Positions 43,849-55,334 of a stretch of DNA of 64,000 nt are shown here, piece after piece. Under the pieces are notes generated by a model. That model was not told the DNA's origin. It worked only from the letters and a program-made list of their open reading frames with translations, and did no database searches. Source of the stretch: Bidens hawaiensis (Eukaryota; Streptophyta; Magnoliopsida; Asterales; Asteraceae); assembly GCA_021521415.1 (NCBI GenBank), contig JAIQDT010002839.1, forward strand, positions 186,001 to 250,000, written 5' to 3'. Both the position numbers and the translations under genes were made by a program. The stretch's first letter is position 1. Each line of letters starts with the position of its first letter.

Positions 43849-45813
43849 GCCTGAGGATATCAAACAAGAACTGATATCCTTCCTAAAGAAGAGAGCCTCC
43901 ACCTTCGCCTAGAAACATGAAGATATGACTGGTGTCTCTAAATCCATAATAACTCATAAACTTAGTATAGATAAATTTTTCAGGCCAGTACATCAAAAAC
44001 GAAGAAAGTTTGCTCCTGAGAGAAACGTTATCATACAAGAGGAAGTGCAGAAGCTTCTCAAGACCAAAATGATAAGGGTGGTCCATTATCCTAGATGGTT
44101 GGCTAATCTAGTTGTGGTCCAGAAGAAGAATGGAAAGTGGAGAGTGTGCGTGGACTTCACAGACCTGAATAAGGCCTGCCCAAAAGATCCATTTCCACTC
44201 CCACACATCGACTCAATGGTGGATGCAACCGCTAGCCATGAACTGCTAACCTTCATGGATGCATCCTCAGGATTTTAGCAAATTCAAATGGAACCTTCAG
44301 ACCAGAAAGACACAGCCTTCATGACTCCCACAGGTATATATTGTTATACTGCAATGCCTTTTGGACTTAAAAATGCAGGTGCAACATACCAAAGGCTCGT
44401 CAGCATGATGTTCAAAGACCAACTGGGGGCATGATGGAAGTCTACATAGATGACATGGTTGTAAAATCAAAAAAGGCCAAGGATCATCTCAAAATGACTT
44501 GGAAACAACATTTGATATCCTGGATGAATACAACATGAAGTTGAATCCAGCCAAGTGTCACTTTGGGGTCAAAGCAGGAAAATTCCTGGGATACATGGTC
44601 ACCAAAAGAGAAGTAGAAGCAAGCCCAGAGCAGATCAAGGCTATCTTGGATATCAAATCACCAAGAAATGTCAAAGATATCCAAAGGTTGACCGGAAGAA
44701 TAGCTGCTCTCAACAGATTCATCTCGAGATCTTGAGAAAAGTGTAAAGACTTCTATGATATCCTGAGGAAGAATCAAAAGTTGAATGGGGAGAGAAGCAA
44801 GAAAGGGCATTGATATCCCTAAAGGAATGCTTATACTCAGCACCACTCCTAATGAAGCCAGTTGATGGTGAGCCATTATCCCTGTACTTAGCCGTTTCTG
44901 GGAGTGCAATCAGTGCCGTCGTGGTCAAGGATCATGAAGGTCAACAACATCCAATATATTATGTAAGTAAAAGTCTACTAGATGTTGAATCCAGGTATTC
45001 TTATATTGAAAAGTTAATTTTAGAACTTATAATGGCTTCAAATAAACTAAGACATTACTTTGAAACTCATGCTATACATGTAAAAACTAACTATCCTGTT
45101 AAAGCTGTTTTGAGAAAACTAGATATGTCAGGTAGGATGGCAAAGTGGGCTGTGAAGCTTAGTGCACACGAAATCTTGTATGAACCAAGGACAGCCATAA
45201 AATCTCAAGCACTTGCCGACTTTGTGGCTGATTTTAGCCAGGATATACTTGAGGATGTAGAAAAGGAAGTTCAACAACTGGAGATCAAGGAAAGTTGGAC
45301 TTTGCATACCGATGGTGCCTCCAACATAAAAGGAACAGGTCTAGGTATCCTGCTAAAATCGCCCCAGGGGACATAATACCTCTATCTATATCTTGCAAAT
45401 TTCAGACTACTAATAATGAGATTGAATATGAAGCTTTAATAGCTGGTTTGCAGTTACCTAAGGATATGAAGGTCAGGTATCTTCAAGTTTATGTTGATTC
45501 TTTGTTATTAGCTAACCATTTTAATGGCTCTTATGCAGTGAATGCAGAAAACTTAGGAAAATATTTAGAAATAGTTAAGAAATTAGCTATGTGTTTCGAA
45601 ACATTTGATATAGTACAGGTACCAAGGGAAGAGAACACTGAAGTAGATGCCTTAGCAAATTTGGCATCAGCTCTTAAGATACCAGATGATGTCAAGAAAC
45701 CTATCGTGCATATCTTGACTCCAGCAACGAAGGAGAACCAAGAAGTCCTGGAGACTTCAAATCCTAATGATAATCCAATATCCTGGACCCATCCTATAAT
45801 GCGGTATCTTTAG
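43849..45813 (+). pseudogene. Element 2 reverse transcriptase and dual RNase H, broken
   Basis: Resumes after LTR-A. RT blocks: RPVHQKRRKFAPERN, GKWRVCVDFTDLNKACPKD and FMDASSGF (then a stop at about 44276), then MPFGLKNAGATYQRL and VYIDDMVVKSKK in shifted frames. First RNase H at about 44810-45150 (HPIYYVSKSLLDVESRY). Second, Tat-specific RNase H from about 45295 (HTDGASNIKGTGLGILLKS), continuing after a frameshift in 45295-45813 (NNEIEYEALIAGLQLPKDM, VPREENTEVDALANLASA). At least five breaks; inactive. Confidence 0.88.
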
Positions 45814-47015
45814 GATAACGAGATTCCAGAAGAAGAAAATCCAAGAGCTTTCCAAATGAAGGTAACCCAGTATATTATCCTAAATAATACTTTGTACAGA
45901 AAATCACTTGCAGGTCCATACTTGAGATGCTTGGAATTTCAAGAAGCACAAGATGTTCTCAAGGATATACATGAAGGTGATTGTGGAAACCACACTGGGG
46001 GCAGGCCTTAGTATCCAAGATATTGAGGACAGGTTACTTCTGGCCGACGATGAAGAGAGATGCAATGGATTTCTCCAAGAAGTGTGACGCTTTTCAAAGA
46101 CACAGCAACATCTTGCATCAACCAGCTGAACCATTATATCTTATCATATCCCCATGGCCGTTTATGAAATGGGGAATGGATATTGTGGGAAAGCTGCCTA
46201 AGGCTCCTGGTGGAAAAGTCTTTATGCTGACCATGACAGATTACTTCTCCAAGTGGATCGAAGTAGAGGCATTTGCTCAAGTCAAAGAAAAGGATGTGAT
46301 TTCGTTCATCAAACACAACATCTTAACAAGATTCGGTATCCCAGTAGAGATTGTTTCTGACAATGAATCACAGTTCATTGGGAGAAGAACGACCAACTTT
46401 TGTGAAAGTCGGGGAATCAAAATGGTGACTTCAACTGCAGTACATCCTCAAGCTAATGGTCAAGTAGAATCTAGTAACAAGATCATCATCAATAATCTGA
46501 AGAAGAAATTGGGGTCCAAGAAGGGAAAATGGGCTGAAGAACTACCATTTGTTCTTTGGGCCGATAGAACCACTTCAAAAATTGCAACGGGACAAACACC
46601 TTTCTCCTTGGTGTTTGGGGCCGAAGCTGTTATCCCAACAGAGATGGTGATCCCCACAGCAAGAACCAGCATCCAGGATACTGAGTCCAACAAAAAACAT
46701 CTTACCGAAGGTCTGGATCCTATTGATGAACTCAGAGATCTCGCCAGGATCAGAATGGCAGCATTCCAACAAAGAATAGCCAAGTCCTACAATAAGAATA
46801 TCAGAATTCGAAGATTCCTAGTAGGAGATATGGTGTTAAGAAAAGCATTTCAGAATACCACTAACCCAGAAGATGGAAAGCTAGCTCCAAAGTGGGAAGG
46901 TCCTAACCTGATTGATTCGGAGGCAGGAAAAGGGACCTACAGGTTAATCACTATGGAAGGTGTTCCTATACCAAGAGTTTGGAATGCTATCCACCTCAAG
47001 GCGTATTTTTGTTAG
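45814..47015 (+). pseudogene. Element 2 integrase, nearly complete frame
   Basis: 45981-47015 is one open frame of 344 residues. It starts inside the zinc-binding domain (CGNHTGGQAL lies just upstream, out of frame), with [22 protein letters not shown] (first Asp), VSDNESQFIGRR (second Asp; the usual following Gly is Glu) and NGQVESSNKII (Glu). C-terminal NKNIRIRRFLVGDMVLRK and WNAIHLKAYFC. All three catalytic carboxylates remain. The N-terminal zinc finger is severed by a frameshift. Confidence 0.85.
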
Positions 47016-48406
47016 TATACTTAACTGGTATGATAGTATCCTTAAGATAAAGGTATGTTCCCTTATCTATTCTTACATTTTTAACTTTATTATCTCTAAA
47101 TCAAGTTTACTGACTTAAGCATCGGAGGGGTGTTAGCCCACCCCTCATCAAGAGCTTAATGTTTTGCAGTTATCCTAAGGATACTTTATCTCGACAACAG
47201 TCAGAGGCTGATCACCTCCCACACGAATATGATATCCCTGATATCCCCAAAGGTTTAAAGGTCTTCACCTTTCCATCGAATGCCTGGAGCGCACGAATAC
47301 GATATCCCGGATATCTCAAAAGGTTTAAAGGTCTTCACCTTTCTAACGCCGCCTGGAGCGCACGATGATTCGGGTATAGTTCGACGCAGGCGGACCAGAC
47401 CAGCTGATAATCCGTTTGTTGTTGGCTATATACCGAATCCTTAAGATAAGTGGCAGACGTGTCACACATATGGTTTATAACATTTTCATGTTATCTAAGG
47501 TTTATAACACCTTCGTGTTATCTAAAGTCTTGGCATTATCATGCCCATGCGTTTGGGACTTTCCCCAGTTTTATCTCAAGTTTAGACATTTTCATGTCTC
47601 TAAAGTAGTGGCCTAGTCGCCAGTGAAAAGACTTTATCGCCAGTTAATGGGCTTTATCGCCAGAATGATCTAACTTTGTTTTGACAGATCGCTAAATCTA
47701 AGAAGATTACTACGTTGTTTTTAACATAGCAAAATAGCAGAAGCTCGATACTTATAAAAATCGACGATTGGGGACATCCCATGTAAGCCTATCAGATTTA
47801 TAAATAATATCCACAAAGGTACTATTTACACTTAGTTTTATTACACAATTTATATTTCAAGTTATGATCTTTTGGTTTGATTGTGATAAGTCACACAAGG
47901 CATAAGGATATATTGTCCTTAAGATATATTATTTCATAATTCCTAATAAGTCTTTTGATTATGTCTTCTAAATCTTGAAAGTATTTCAAAACAAAGTCTT
48001 AAAGATATAATTTCTGGAAATATAAATATTCGAGAAGCTTATTTTTCAGGATACATTATCCTCGAAGCAAATTATTTCAGAAAAGTGAAGACATATAATA
48101 TTCCAACTAAAACTTACAAGTTTCTGAACACAATGTTTAAAGCCAAAAGATTATGTTATTACTAACCATAAGTGCAGGAAATTAAAAAGGCAACACCCGG
48201 GTTTCGTCTTGAAAAGCCAAGATCCCTCCACCCGAATATTGCCAGATGTCCAAAAATCAAGATAACATGGGCTTCGTTTTGAAAAGACAAGATCCCTCCA
48301 TCCATGTATCCTAATATCCTAAGCATAATATTGTTCAAAACAGAAAAGTAAATTGTTCAACCACCATTACAACCCAACGCCAAACACAAACACATAAAAA
48401 TTGGGC
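47016..48406. other. Element 2 spacer between integrase and antisense ORF
   Basis: Non-coding. It contains a two-copy 70-bp tandem duplication (about 47223-47362, phrase GGTTTAAAGGTCTTCACCTT), short repeats with TATCGCCAG near 47615-47665, and paired AAGATCCCTCCA phrases (about 48210 and 48290). Confidence 0.6.
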
Positions 48407-48720
48407 TCAAGCTTTTTCTTTACCGCCATCACTGCCCAATTGCACCTCATCACCAACCGCTTTCACCGCTCCCTTGATTGCCACATCCACTGCCTCCTCC
48501 GCAACCTTCTCCGCTCCGATCGGACCAGCGTCCTCCACCGTTTCCCCATTCAGCTCGGCCAAGACCCTCTCCCAACCAGCTACATCCCAAAAAGGAGTGT
48601 CCAGACCAGCTTCCTTCGCTTCCCTAGCCATCCTGAGCCGGGATTGAAACACGGAAACAACAGCAGACTTTTTCGCCCCCTCCATAGCCTCGTAAACCTT
48701 TACCAAACATTCAGCCTCTT

Positions 48721-48725
48721 GATGG
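48721..48725. repeat. Target-site duplication of LTR-C, left copy (GATGG)
   Basis: GATGG precedes TGTAAGGCCCCG and is repeated at 51264-51268 after GATGTTACA. Excising the insert restores the coiled-coil frame. Confidence 0.93.
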
Positions 48726-49602
48726 TGTAAGGCCCCGAACCCGGTAGCCCTACTTTCGCGTCGGATTTACTTATAAACACAGTTCTTACAAATCAGAGTT
48801 CATTAAAACTTTCGCGGAATATAAAAACTTTCATGAAACGTTACAGCAATCCAAAACTTGCCTTAATTAAACATTCTTGTCTTTCAAAATAAACGTCAAT
48901 TACATTAAAACATTTTGAGTCTTCAGATGCCAGTCTCCTATTCGCCCACCATGTGCCCGCTCAAGCTAGCTGTCTCATTCTACTCACCTGCGTGCATACT
49001 AAAAGTCAGCTACGCTGAGTGAGTTCTAGTTAATCAAGCAACTTATCATACAACCACTACATACAATATATACGTATCCGAAGACACATAGTCCACAGTC
49101 TAACATGCCACTGCTTAACCACTTAATTACCCCTATAGCTTAGCCTCTTAATTACCCCTACAGCTTAGCCACTTATGCCACTTTATGCCACTTGATGCCA
49201 CTTTAATAACGAATATCGTTATGCCACCTTGCCACTTTAATAACGAAGTCACGTATAGGCTTACCCTACCACGTACTATCGTCATGCCACTAACACTCTT
49301 ACTAGACTCTGCCACTTCTATCACAATCTACCCCTACTTGTCTACAGCACACTTTATATCAATACAATATTTACATAATAAGCAAGTCACATCATAGAAT
49401 ACATACATACTAACAACCACTTGACAATCACTATCCTTGGCGATACGTACAATATCCGAAGATCGTTCTCGTACCGACAAGCATTACATAATAGCTACTT
49501 GTATAACATCTATACACTTACCACTTAAGGTAAGTGTATTCACACTTTCACATCTAACCTGCTTACCTTACCACTTAGCCTCTTATTTACACCTACCACC
49601 TT

Positions 49603-49772
49603 GCCACTTTGCCACTTTAATAACGTATAACGTTATGCCACTTTGCCACTTTAATAACGTGTAACGTTATGCCACTTTGCCACTTTAATAACGTAAAACG
49701 TTATGCCACTTTGCCACTTTAATAACGTATAACGTTATGCCACTTTGCCACTTTAATAACGTATAACGTTAT
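49603..49772. repeat. 34-bp tandem array, five copies
   Basis: Five adjacent 34-bp units starting at 49603, 49637, 49671, 49705 and 49739. Each consists of GCCACTTT twice and then AATAACGTATAACGTTAT, which itself folds as AACGT/ACGTT. Two or three bases vary among copies. Partial units occur at about 49180-49230. Confidence 0.92.
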
Positions 49773-50480
49773 GCCACTTTGCCACTTTGCCACTTTAATG
49801 ACGTAGTCACGTATAGGCTTACCCTACCACGTACTATCGTCATGTCACTAACACTCTTACTACACTCTTGCCACTTCTAACACGCTCTACCTCTACTTGT
49901 CTACAACATGCTTCATATCATTTACATAATAAGCAAGTCACATCATAGCATTCATACCCACGTAATAACGATGGCACGTACAGGCTTTCCCTATCACGCG
50001 CTCACGTTATGCCACTAACACCCTTAGACTCTTGCCACTTCTAACACACTCTTCATATCAGTTCATTATTTACGTAATGAACAAGTCACATCATAATATT
50101 CATACACGCTATCAACCACTTGGAATTTACTATCCTTGGCGATAGGGTGCAATATCCGAAGATCGTTCACGTACCGACAAGCATTATAAAATATATACCT
50201 CGTATAACATCTATAGCATACACTTACCACTTAAGGTAAGTGTATTTACACTTCACATCGAGTATGCACACAGCCCCGAAAACATAACAAGGAAATGGGG
50301 CTAGAAACTCACCTGAACTCTGCTTCTTCCTCCGATAGTTGTAAATCCCTTCTTTAACTGAGCTCGGCTGACTGTATAAGTTACACGTATCAATACTCGC
50401 CTGATTTAATCTGGTGGCCTAGTATTAGCTTACTTTTACTTATCGTTTTTAATCTATTTTCTAATCGAACTTGACTTTAG

Positions 50481-50744
50481 GCGAAGTTGTCATCAGGCGA
50501 ACTTAGCTTTAGGCGAAGTTGTCATCAGGCGAACTTAGCTTTAGGCGAAGTTATCAGTTAGGCGAACTTGGCCGTAAGCGAAGTTATCAATTAGGCGAAC
50601 TTGGCCTCAGGCGAAGTTACCAGTTAGGCGAACTTGGCCGTAAGCGAAGTTATCAATTAGGCGAACTTGGCCTCAGGCGAAGTTATCGCTTTGAAGGCGA
50701 AGTTATCGCTTTGAAGGCGAAGTTACCCAGTTCGCGGCGAAGTT
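50481..50744. repeat. Phased GCGAAGTT / GCGAACTT array
   Basis: GCGAAGTT starts at 50481, 50513, 50545, 50578, 50611, 50644, 50677, 50697, 50717 and 50737. GCGAACTT starts at 50497, 50529, 50562, 50595, 50628 and 50661. The two words alternate about every 16-17 bp, giving 32-33-bp periods, and then switch to a 20-bp period. The repetitive plus-strand frame across it is an artefact of the array. Confidence 0.93.
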
Positions 50745-52802
50745 GCCCAGTCCAGCCGCTGTTTGGTTTCTATCAAGCATTTTGGCGATTTTAACACCCT
50801 TGTTATGGTTCAACATCACCCACTACGTTCCCCAACCGTTATCGGTCGTTTATACACTATAAAGCTTGGATCTTTAAACTTCAAAGATCAAGAATCATAC
50901 CTTTTTGAGCTTGTTTGGATCTCGTTTAACTTGTTTAATCACAACTAATCGCTCACCCTCTCTCGAATCTTGTTCGTTCCTCTCCTCGGCCGCCGGCGGT
51001 GTATGTGGTGTGTGTGTTTTGGGTGTGTGTAGAGATATGGATAAATGGATGGAATGGAAAGGATTGGGGTTTAAGGGGGTATTTATACTCCCTCAAGCCC
51101 ATGGACCGAAGGCCCATATTTCCTTTTGGTCCATATCCAAACCCATCTAATTATCCTACTAAGTCTTCATATTTTACTATTATTATTATCGTTCCACTAA
51201 CTCGTTTATTTCACCCGATAAAATAATATATTAAATATTACTTAGAAATTTCGGGATGTTACAGATGGACCAGCTCCTTCTTGGCCAGTGACAGCTCCAG
51301 TTTCACGTCGTTCAGCTCTTTGGTCTTCTTATCAAGAAGACTGGTCTTTGTGACCCCTATCTTCATCAATTCGGAGATACGAGTGTGGGCTTCATGGAGT
51401 TCAAGGCTCATGGCAGCGAACTGGGAGGAAAGATACTCAAGGCCCTACAAGGATAAAGAATCCTCAATATAAATTATCTTCAAAATATAGGAGATCGTGA
51501 AAAACTAAAAAAATACCTGCTAAGTCTTATTCACGACATCATGGAAATCAACGTCGTGCACGAGAATGGATACACTAGTCTCTTGACTCTTACGCTTTTT
51601 AGAGCCCTTTGCGTGGCTGCCTTCAGGTCGAGGGATAGAACTGGGGACATGTTCCTTCTTGATGGTGCTTCGGGTGGATACCATGCTGTCAATATCTTCA
51701 AGAGCAAAAGCAGAAGCATACTTGCCTACAAATAAACAGGTTAGTATCTCTGATCCTTAAAAATCATACTAACATCTCAAATGTTTCTTACCAGACATAA
51801 CGGAACTTGAGGACGGAGATGGTTCTTGAAAGCTTGACTGAAGATAAAACGTTCTCTCTTCCTCGTCAATAAGAGAGAAGGAGGCAAGCTTATCCTCGGT
51901 TTCTCTGGTGGGAGGAGCGATCTCAAAGAGCTTCAAAGTTGCAAAAAAACAAAGAATATATATCAGTTACAAAGATGTCAGCACAAGTTTTCAAGATACA
52001 ATATCCTACTTTTGGAAACCCAGAGATACGGAAGGGTATCGGGCTTTGGAAGAGAATCTCTCCTAACAAAGAAAAATTGTCTCTCCCACTGATCATTATT
52101 CTGGGTGTTTTTCAAAACCAACGGAGATAGACCAGATTTAATTTTAAGGAGATATCTTGAAGACCCATGGCTGCGAAGGTCATACACCAAAGCAAGCTCC
52201 GAATGGGTAAGATCTAGGGCATGGTCAGCAATTAACCACTCCAAAACGAACAAGGTCCTCCAAACCATGGGCATTGTTTGGGCATAACTAAGACCCATTT
52301 TGGAAAAGAACTCGATGGTGAAGGCAGGAAATGGGTAAGAAAAACCGATTTAACGGCAAAAACGGGAAGCAAATCCAGGTTTTAGAAACAAAATCAAAAG
52401 ATAAAGCGGCATCAAAAGGTCGGAAAACAGTTCCAACAAGAAAACAACCACGAGATCGATGGTTCGCGATATCGGTGTTTCCAAAAATACATATCTCGTT
52501 CGCAGGACTAGCAAGGAGATTCTAAGACACAAAATCCTCAATACCGGAAGAAGAAAGCTTTGGACTCATGATTTCGTGAAGATACAGAAGAAAGAAAAGA
52601 GAGAAATTACCTGGATAAAAGAGAAGATGGATGGAAATGTTATTTATCCAAGTAATTATAAGGCCGGCCTAGGGTTTACCCAAAGGGCAGATGAGTGACA
52701 CGTGCATCAACAATCTACCACACATTCGAAGATTTGAAATTCAAAATTCAAAAATTTTACAGCTGTAGTGCATATCTACAGCAGTTAAAATTTGGGGACA
52801 AT

Positions 52803-53401
52803 TGTTAGGGCACGGATTTTCAGTATCCTCAACAAAGATTATATTCAGAACGAATCCAGGATGCGGTATCCTCCAAGGTAACTGGTATCCTAATTACATT
52901 ATATAACTAACACGATATTTGGTACTTTCCATGTTTACCAGGTCAAAGACCATTGCTTGATCTCCCGAGGACTCGCACTTATTGGTTATTAGAGCGTGGC
53001 AACTAAGGAAACATGCTATCTAACGGAATTAACGGCTAATTGATTTAGTCTAAAAGCTTCCTTAAATATAGGACTTCTAGTTAGTTTTATTTTTGTATAA
53101 ATAGAGCTCTATACGGATCATAACACACACACTCTATCACTCGAGAACTTACTAGTACTCGCATTCTCTGTAATCACGATCAAGTTTGAGTTCCACAATT
53201 GTAAACACCTTTATTATTAATAAACCGGTGGTGATAGTTTTCACCGCCCGGGGTTTTTTGCTTGTTATTCTAAGGATAATGGGTTTTTTCTTCGCAACAA
53301 ATCCTCGTGTTCAAGCACTTTTACGTTCATTTCATACAAGCACCAAGTCCCTATTACTAATTTGGTCACGAAATAATTGTTGTTAATTTTTGACCAAAAC
53401 A
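52803..53401 (+). repeat. Element 2 3' LTR (599 bp)
   Basis: Starts TGTTAGGGCACGG after the polypurine tract TTTGGGGACAA and ends TGACCAAAACA. Contains TATAAATA at 53096-53103. Followed by TACTG, the second copy of the target-site duplication. Confidence 0.95.
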
Positions 53402-54671
53402 TACTGCATGAAAATTGACTATTAAACAGATTAATTAGATGGGAAAAGGAAGTAATAGAGTAAGGAGGAAGATTTAGCAGCCATTTAAGGGCGGATCCAG
53501 TGAGGGTTGAGCTAAAGCCCTTACACAAGCAAGCTTCCTTCAACTTATCTGGAATCGGGTTGATTTCCATTCTTTCGCGATATAAGGCTACATGTTCCTC
53601 AGGATCCGTGGACCCATCATATAACTTCATACTAGGGGCAGTAAAGCGCTTTGGTATCTCGGCATCACAAATTGGAGGAGCAAACCTGGATATGTTGTGG
53701 CTTGCTGCTGGTACTTCGGGAATAGGTTTGATGACTCTAGGCACACTCGATATCATGTCCTTGAGCTTTTGTAGCTCACGGACTATGGTTTGGTTGATCC
53801 CAGTGTCCTGCATACCAGCATGATTAGCGTCGAAAGATAAATTATCATAAATGTTACCTCTCGTGTGATCAAAAGATCTAGCTCCAAAGCTGCGTCTGGG
53901 GCACATTGTTTCAGCATCAACAGTTAGTCCAGCAGGAGCAGCGGTTTGCATGGGTATGAAGTCGCCTTCATGGACCTCCAATGGCCTGGACTGGGGTTCC
54001 TTCAGAGGTTCTTCTCCATAAGGATAGTAGGATTATGGACGCCGATGGATGATGGATTCTGTTTGGAAACCCAAGGATCCTGGTTGAAAGACTGAGGATC
54101 CTTGAAGTTGTTGGTTGGCGGATCCTTGACGGAATCCTAAGGGTTCAGGTTGGAATGCTGAGGATCCTTGCAAATGATGATTGAAGGATCTTAAAGGTTG
54201 ACCCAATGATCCTTGTTGAAGGACAGAGGATCCTTGCGAATATTGGTCAGAGAATTTTTTCTGGGAGAGGTCCGCGGATCCTTGCTGAGGATAAGTAGAT
54301 GCTGGGCACCTTTGGTCTGGGAAATCCGGAGTGCTGAAATCAAGCATCCTCGGCATAATGGGGCTTGTGTTTTCAGCGGCCTTCTAGGTCCTCCTGATTT
54401 CCTCGATCTCGTAGAAGATCCTCTGATTAGTCTTGTTCTGCTACTCCAAATAGCTCTTCATCTGTGAACACAAAACAGACACATCATTGTTAGCAGTTAC
54501 CGTTTGGGAGACAGTAGTGGATTTCGATCCGGAGAAAACAACAGTCTCCTTCTTCTGAGCAACAGTTACTGGCTTTTGTGGCTTTGTAGAGCCAGGCAGC
54601 GGTGGCAAAGTCACTGGAGCTGGGACACTCGAAGCAGCAGTTGTGGGAATAGCTTTTCCATGGCAGGCCAT
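53402..54671 (-). pseudogene. Element 1 gag, N-terminal part
   Basis: Minus strand, starting at the ATG 54669-54671 (MACHGKAIPTTAAS), about 60 bp inside the primer-binding site. Frames 54441-54671, 54033-54356 and about 53406-53981 succeed each other with stops between. The middle part is a Gln/Gly/Ser-rich repeat (QGSSVFQPGSLGF-like units, coded by recurring GGATCCTTG). The last part is the gag core (KLYDGSTDPEEHVALYRERM, ACLCKGFSSTLTGSALKWL, INLFNSQFSCSM), cut at 53402 by element 2. It continues at 25424. Confidence 0.85.
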
Positions 54672-54732
54672 TGAGTGAGTGATAATAAAGGATTGAATAG
54701 AGGTAAGGATTTTTTGTGATTAAAGCACCAGA

Positions 54733-54753
54733 GGCCCCACGGTGGGCGCCAAA
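54733..54753 (-). promoter_or_regulatory. Element 1 primer-binding site
   Basis: Minus strand TTTGGCGCCCACCGTGGGGC, next to the LTR end; a typical Tat/Athila-type site. Confidence 0.85.
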
Positions 54754-54754
54754 C

Positions 54755-55334
54755 TGTTTTGGTCAAAAATCAGTTTAAGGATCACATAACCAAATTCATA
54801 TGTGAGGATTGGTGCTTGTATAAACAAAATATTCAAAGTAGTAATTGTAAAGATTGGACAACGAGATTTATACGAGGAAAAGCCTTTGGTAACTAGTATC
54901 CCGCCGGCATAAAAACCTCGGGTAGTGAAAAGTATCACTACCAAGTATATTAAACTCAAAAGAATTACAAGAGATGGAATCAAGGCTAATCATGATTACA
55001 GAGTGTTTTTGCTAAGAGTTCTAAGTGCTCTTGAGAGTTGTGTGTTGATCAGCCAAGGTTCAGTACATAAATACTAATTCCTACAAATCCGGCCACGTTT
55101 ATTTACTTTTTCTTCATGACCATTCACGAACATGGACGAGCTGGATGGACCTGGTAAAATATGCTCTCCGTAAAAGTAGGAATTCCAGTAAGCACGTGTT
55201 TTATCTACAAAAAATAGATTAGAATATAACTCAAATTGACCGTTAAGGATCCTTGAACCACTGAGGATCCTTAGTCCTGCTAACAGTTGCCAACGATACT
55301 TGATTCTCGAGGATCAAAGATCCTGGTCCCAACA
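54755..55334 (-). repeat. Element 1 5' LTR (580 bp)
   Basis: On the minus strand it starts TGTTGGGACCAGGATC and ends TTTTTGACCAAAACA. The matching 3' LTR should lie left of 9.9 kb but is absent, so element 1 is truncated on that side. It inserted into an older LTR (55335-55702). Confidence 0.88.

Larger units (their letters stand above)
48726..51263. mobile_element. LTR-C: 2.5-kb solo LTR
   Basis: Begins TGTAAGGCCCCGAAC and ends TCGGGATGTTACA (TG...CA) with a perfect 5-bp duplication. No PBS, PPT or coding region inside. Read from the other strand it starts TGTAACATCCCG, like the long LTRs of Tekay-type chromoviruses; that assignment is inference. It contains a 34-bp tandem array (49603-49772), a large internal duplication (49185-49550 versus about 49750-50260) and a phased GCGAAGTT/GCGAACTT array (50481-50744). 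TATA-like sequence lies near 51080. Confidence 0.85.
48407..52640 (-). pseudogene. Element 2 antisense ORF (putative gypsy-type transposon protein), broken and split by LTR-C
   Basis: Reads opposite to element 2's pol, between pol and the 3' LTR. The first block at about 51978-52360 (GFSYPFPAFT, GLSYAQTMPMVWRTLFVLEW, HGSSRYLLKIKS, FFFVRRDSLP) ends at a donor AAAA|GTAGGATATT. A middle exon lies near 51530-51850. The last exon begins after CTTGTAG at 51444 (GLEYLSSQFAAMSLELHEAH, coiled coil). It is cut at 51264 by LTR-C and resumes at 48725, continuing EAECLVKVYEAMEGAKKSAV to a stop at 48407. The homologue in element 1 is 9931-11530. An in-frame stop is visible upstream of the first block. Confidence 0.65.
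25425..53401 (+). mobile_element. Element 2: Tat-type Ty3/gypsy element with nested inserts
   Basis: Plus strand. 5' LTR 25425-25797, primer-binding site at 25799, gag 25876-27442, gag-protease 27346-28308. It is then interrupted by LTR-A (with element D inside) to 43848. RT/dual RNase H is 43849-45813, integrase 45981-47015, spacer to 48406, antisense ORF 48407-52640 (interrupted by LTR-C), polypurine tract TTTGGGGACAA before 52802 and 3' LTR 52803-53401. Without its inserts it is about 10 kb. It landed in the gag of element 1, a related but distinct family: the two share the LTR end TTTTTGACCAAAACA but differ at the LTR start. All coding regions except integrase carry breaks. Confidence 0.92.

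Noticed and set aside
50481..50744. CRISPR-like direct repeats with regular spacing
   Set aside because: Spacers are themselves repeated, units are too short, the context is a plant solo LTR, and no cas genes exist.
50519..50794. Plus-strand open frame with repeated SYQLGELG units
   Set aside because: It is the translation of the GCGAAGTT/GCGAACTT array; there are no gene signals.
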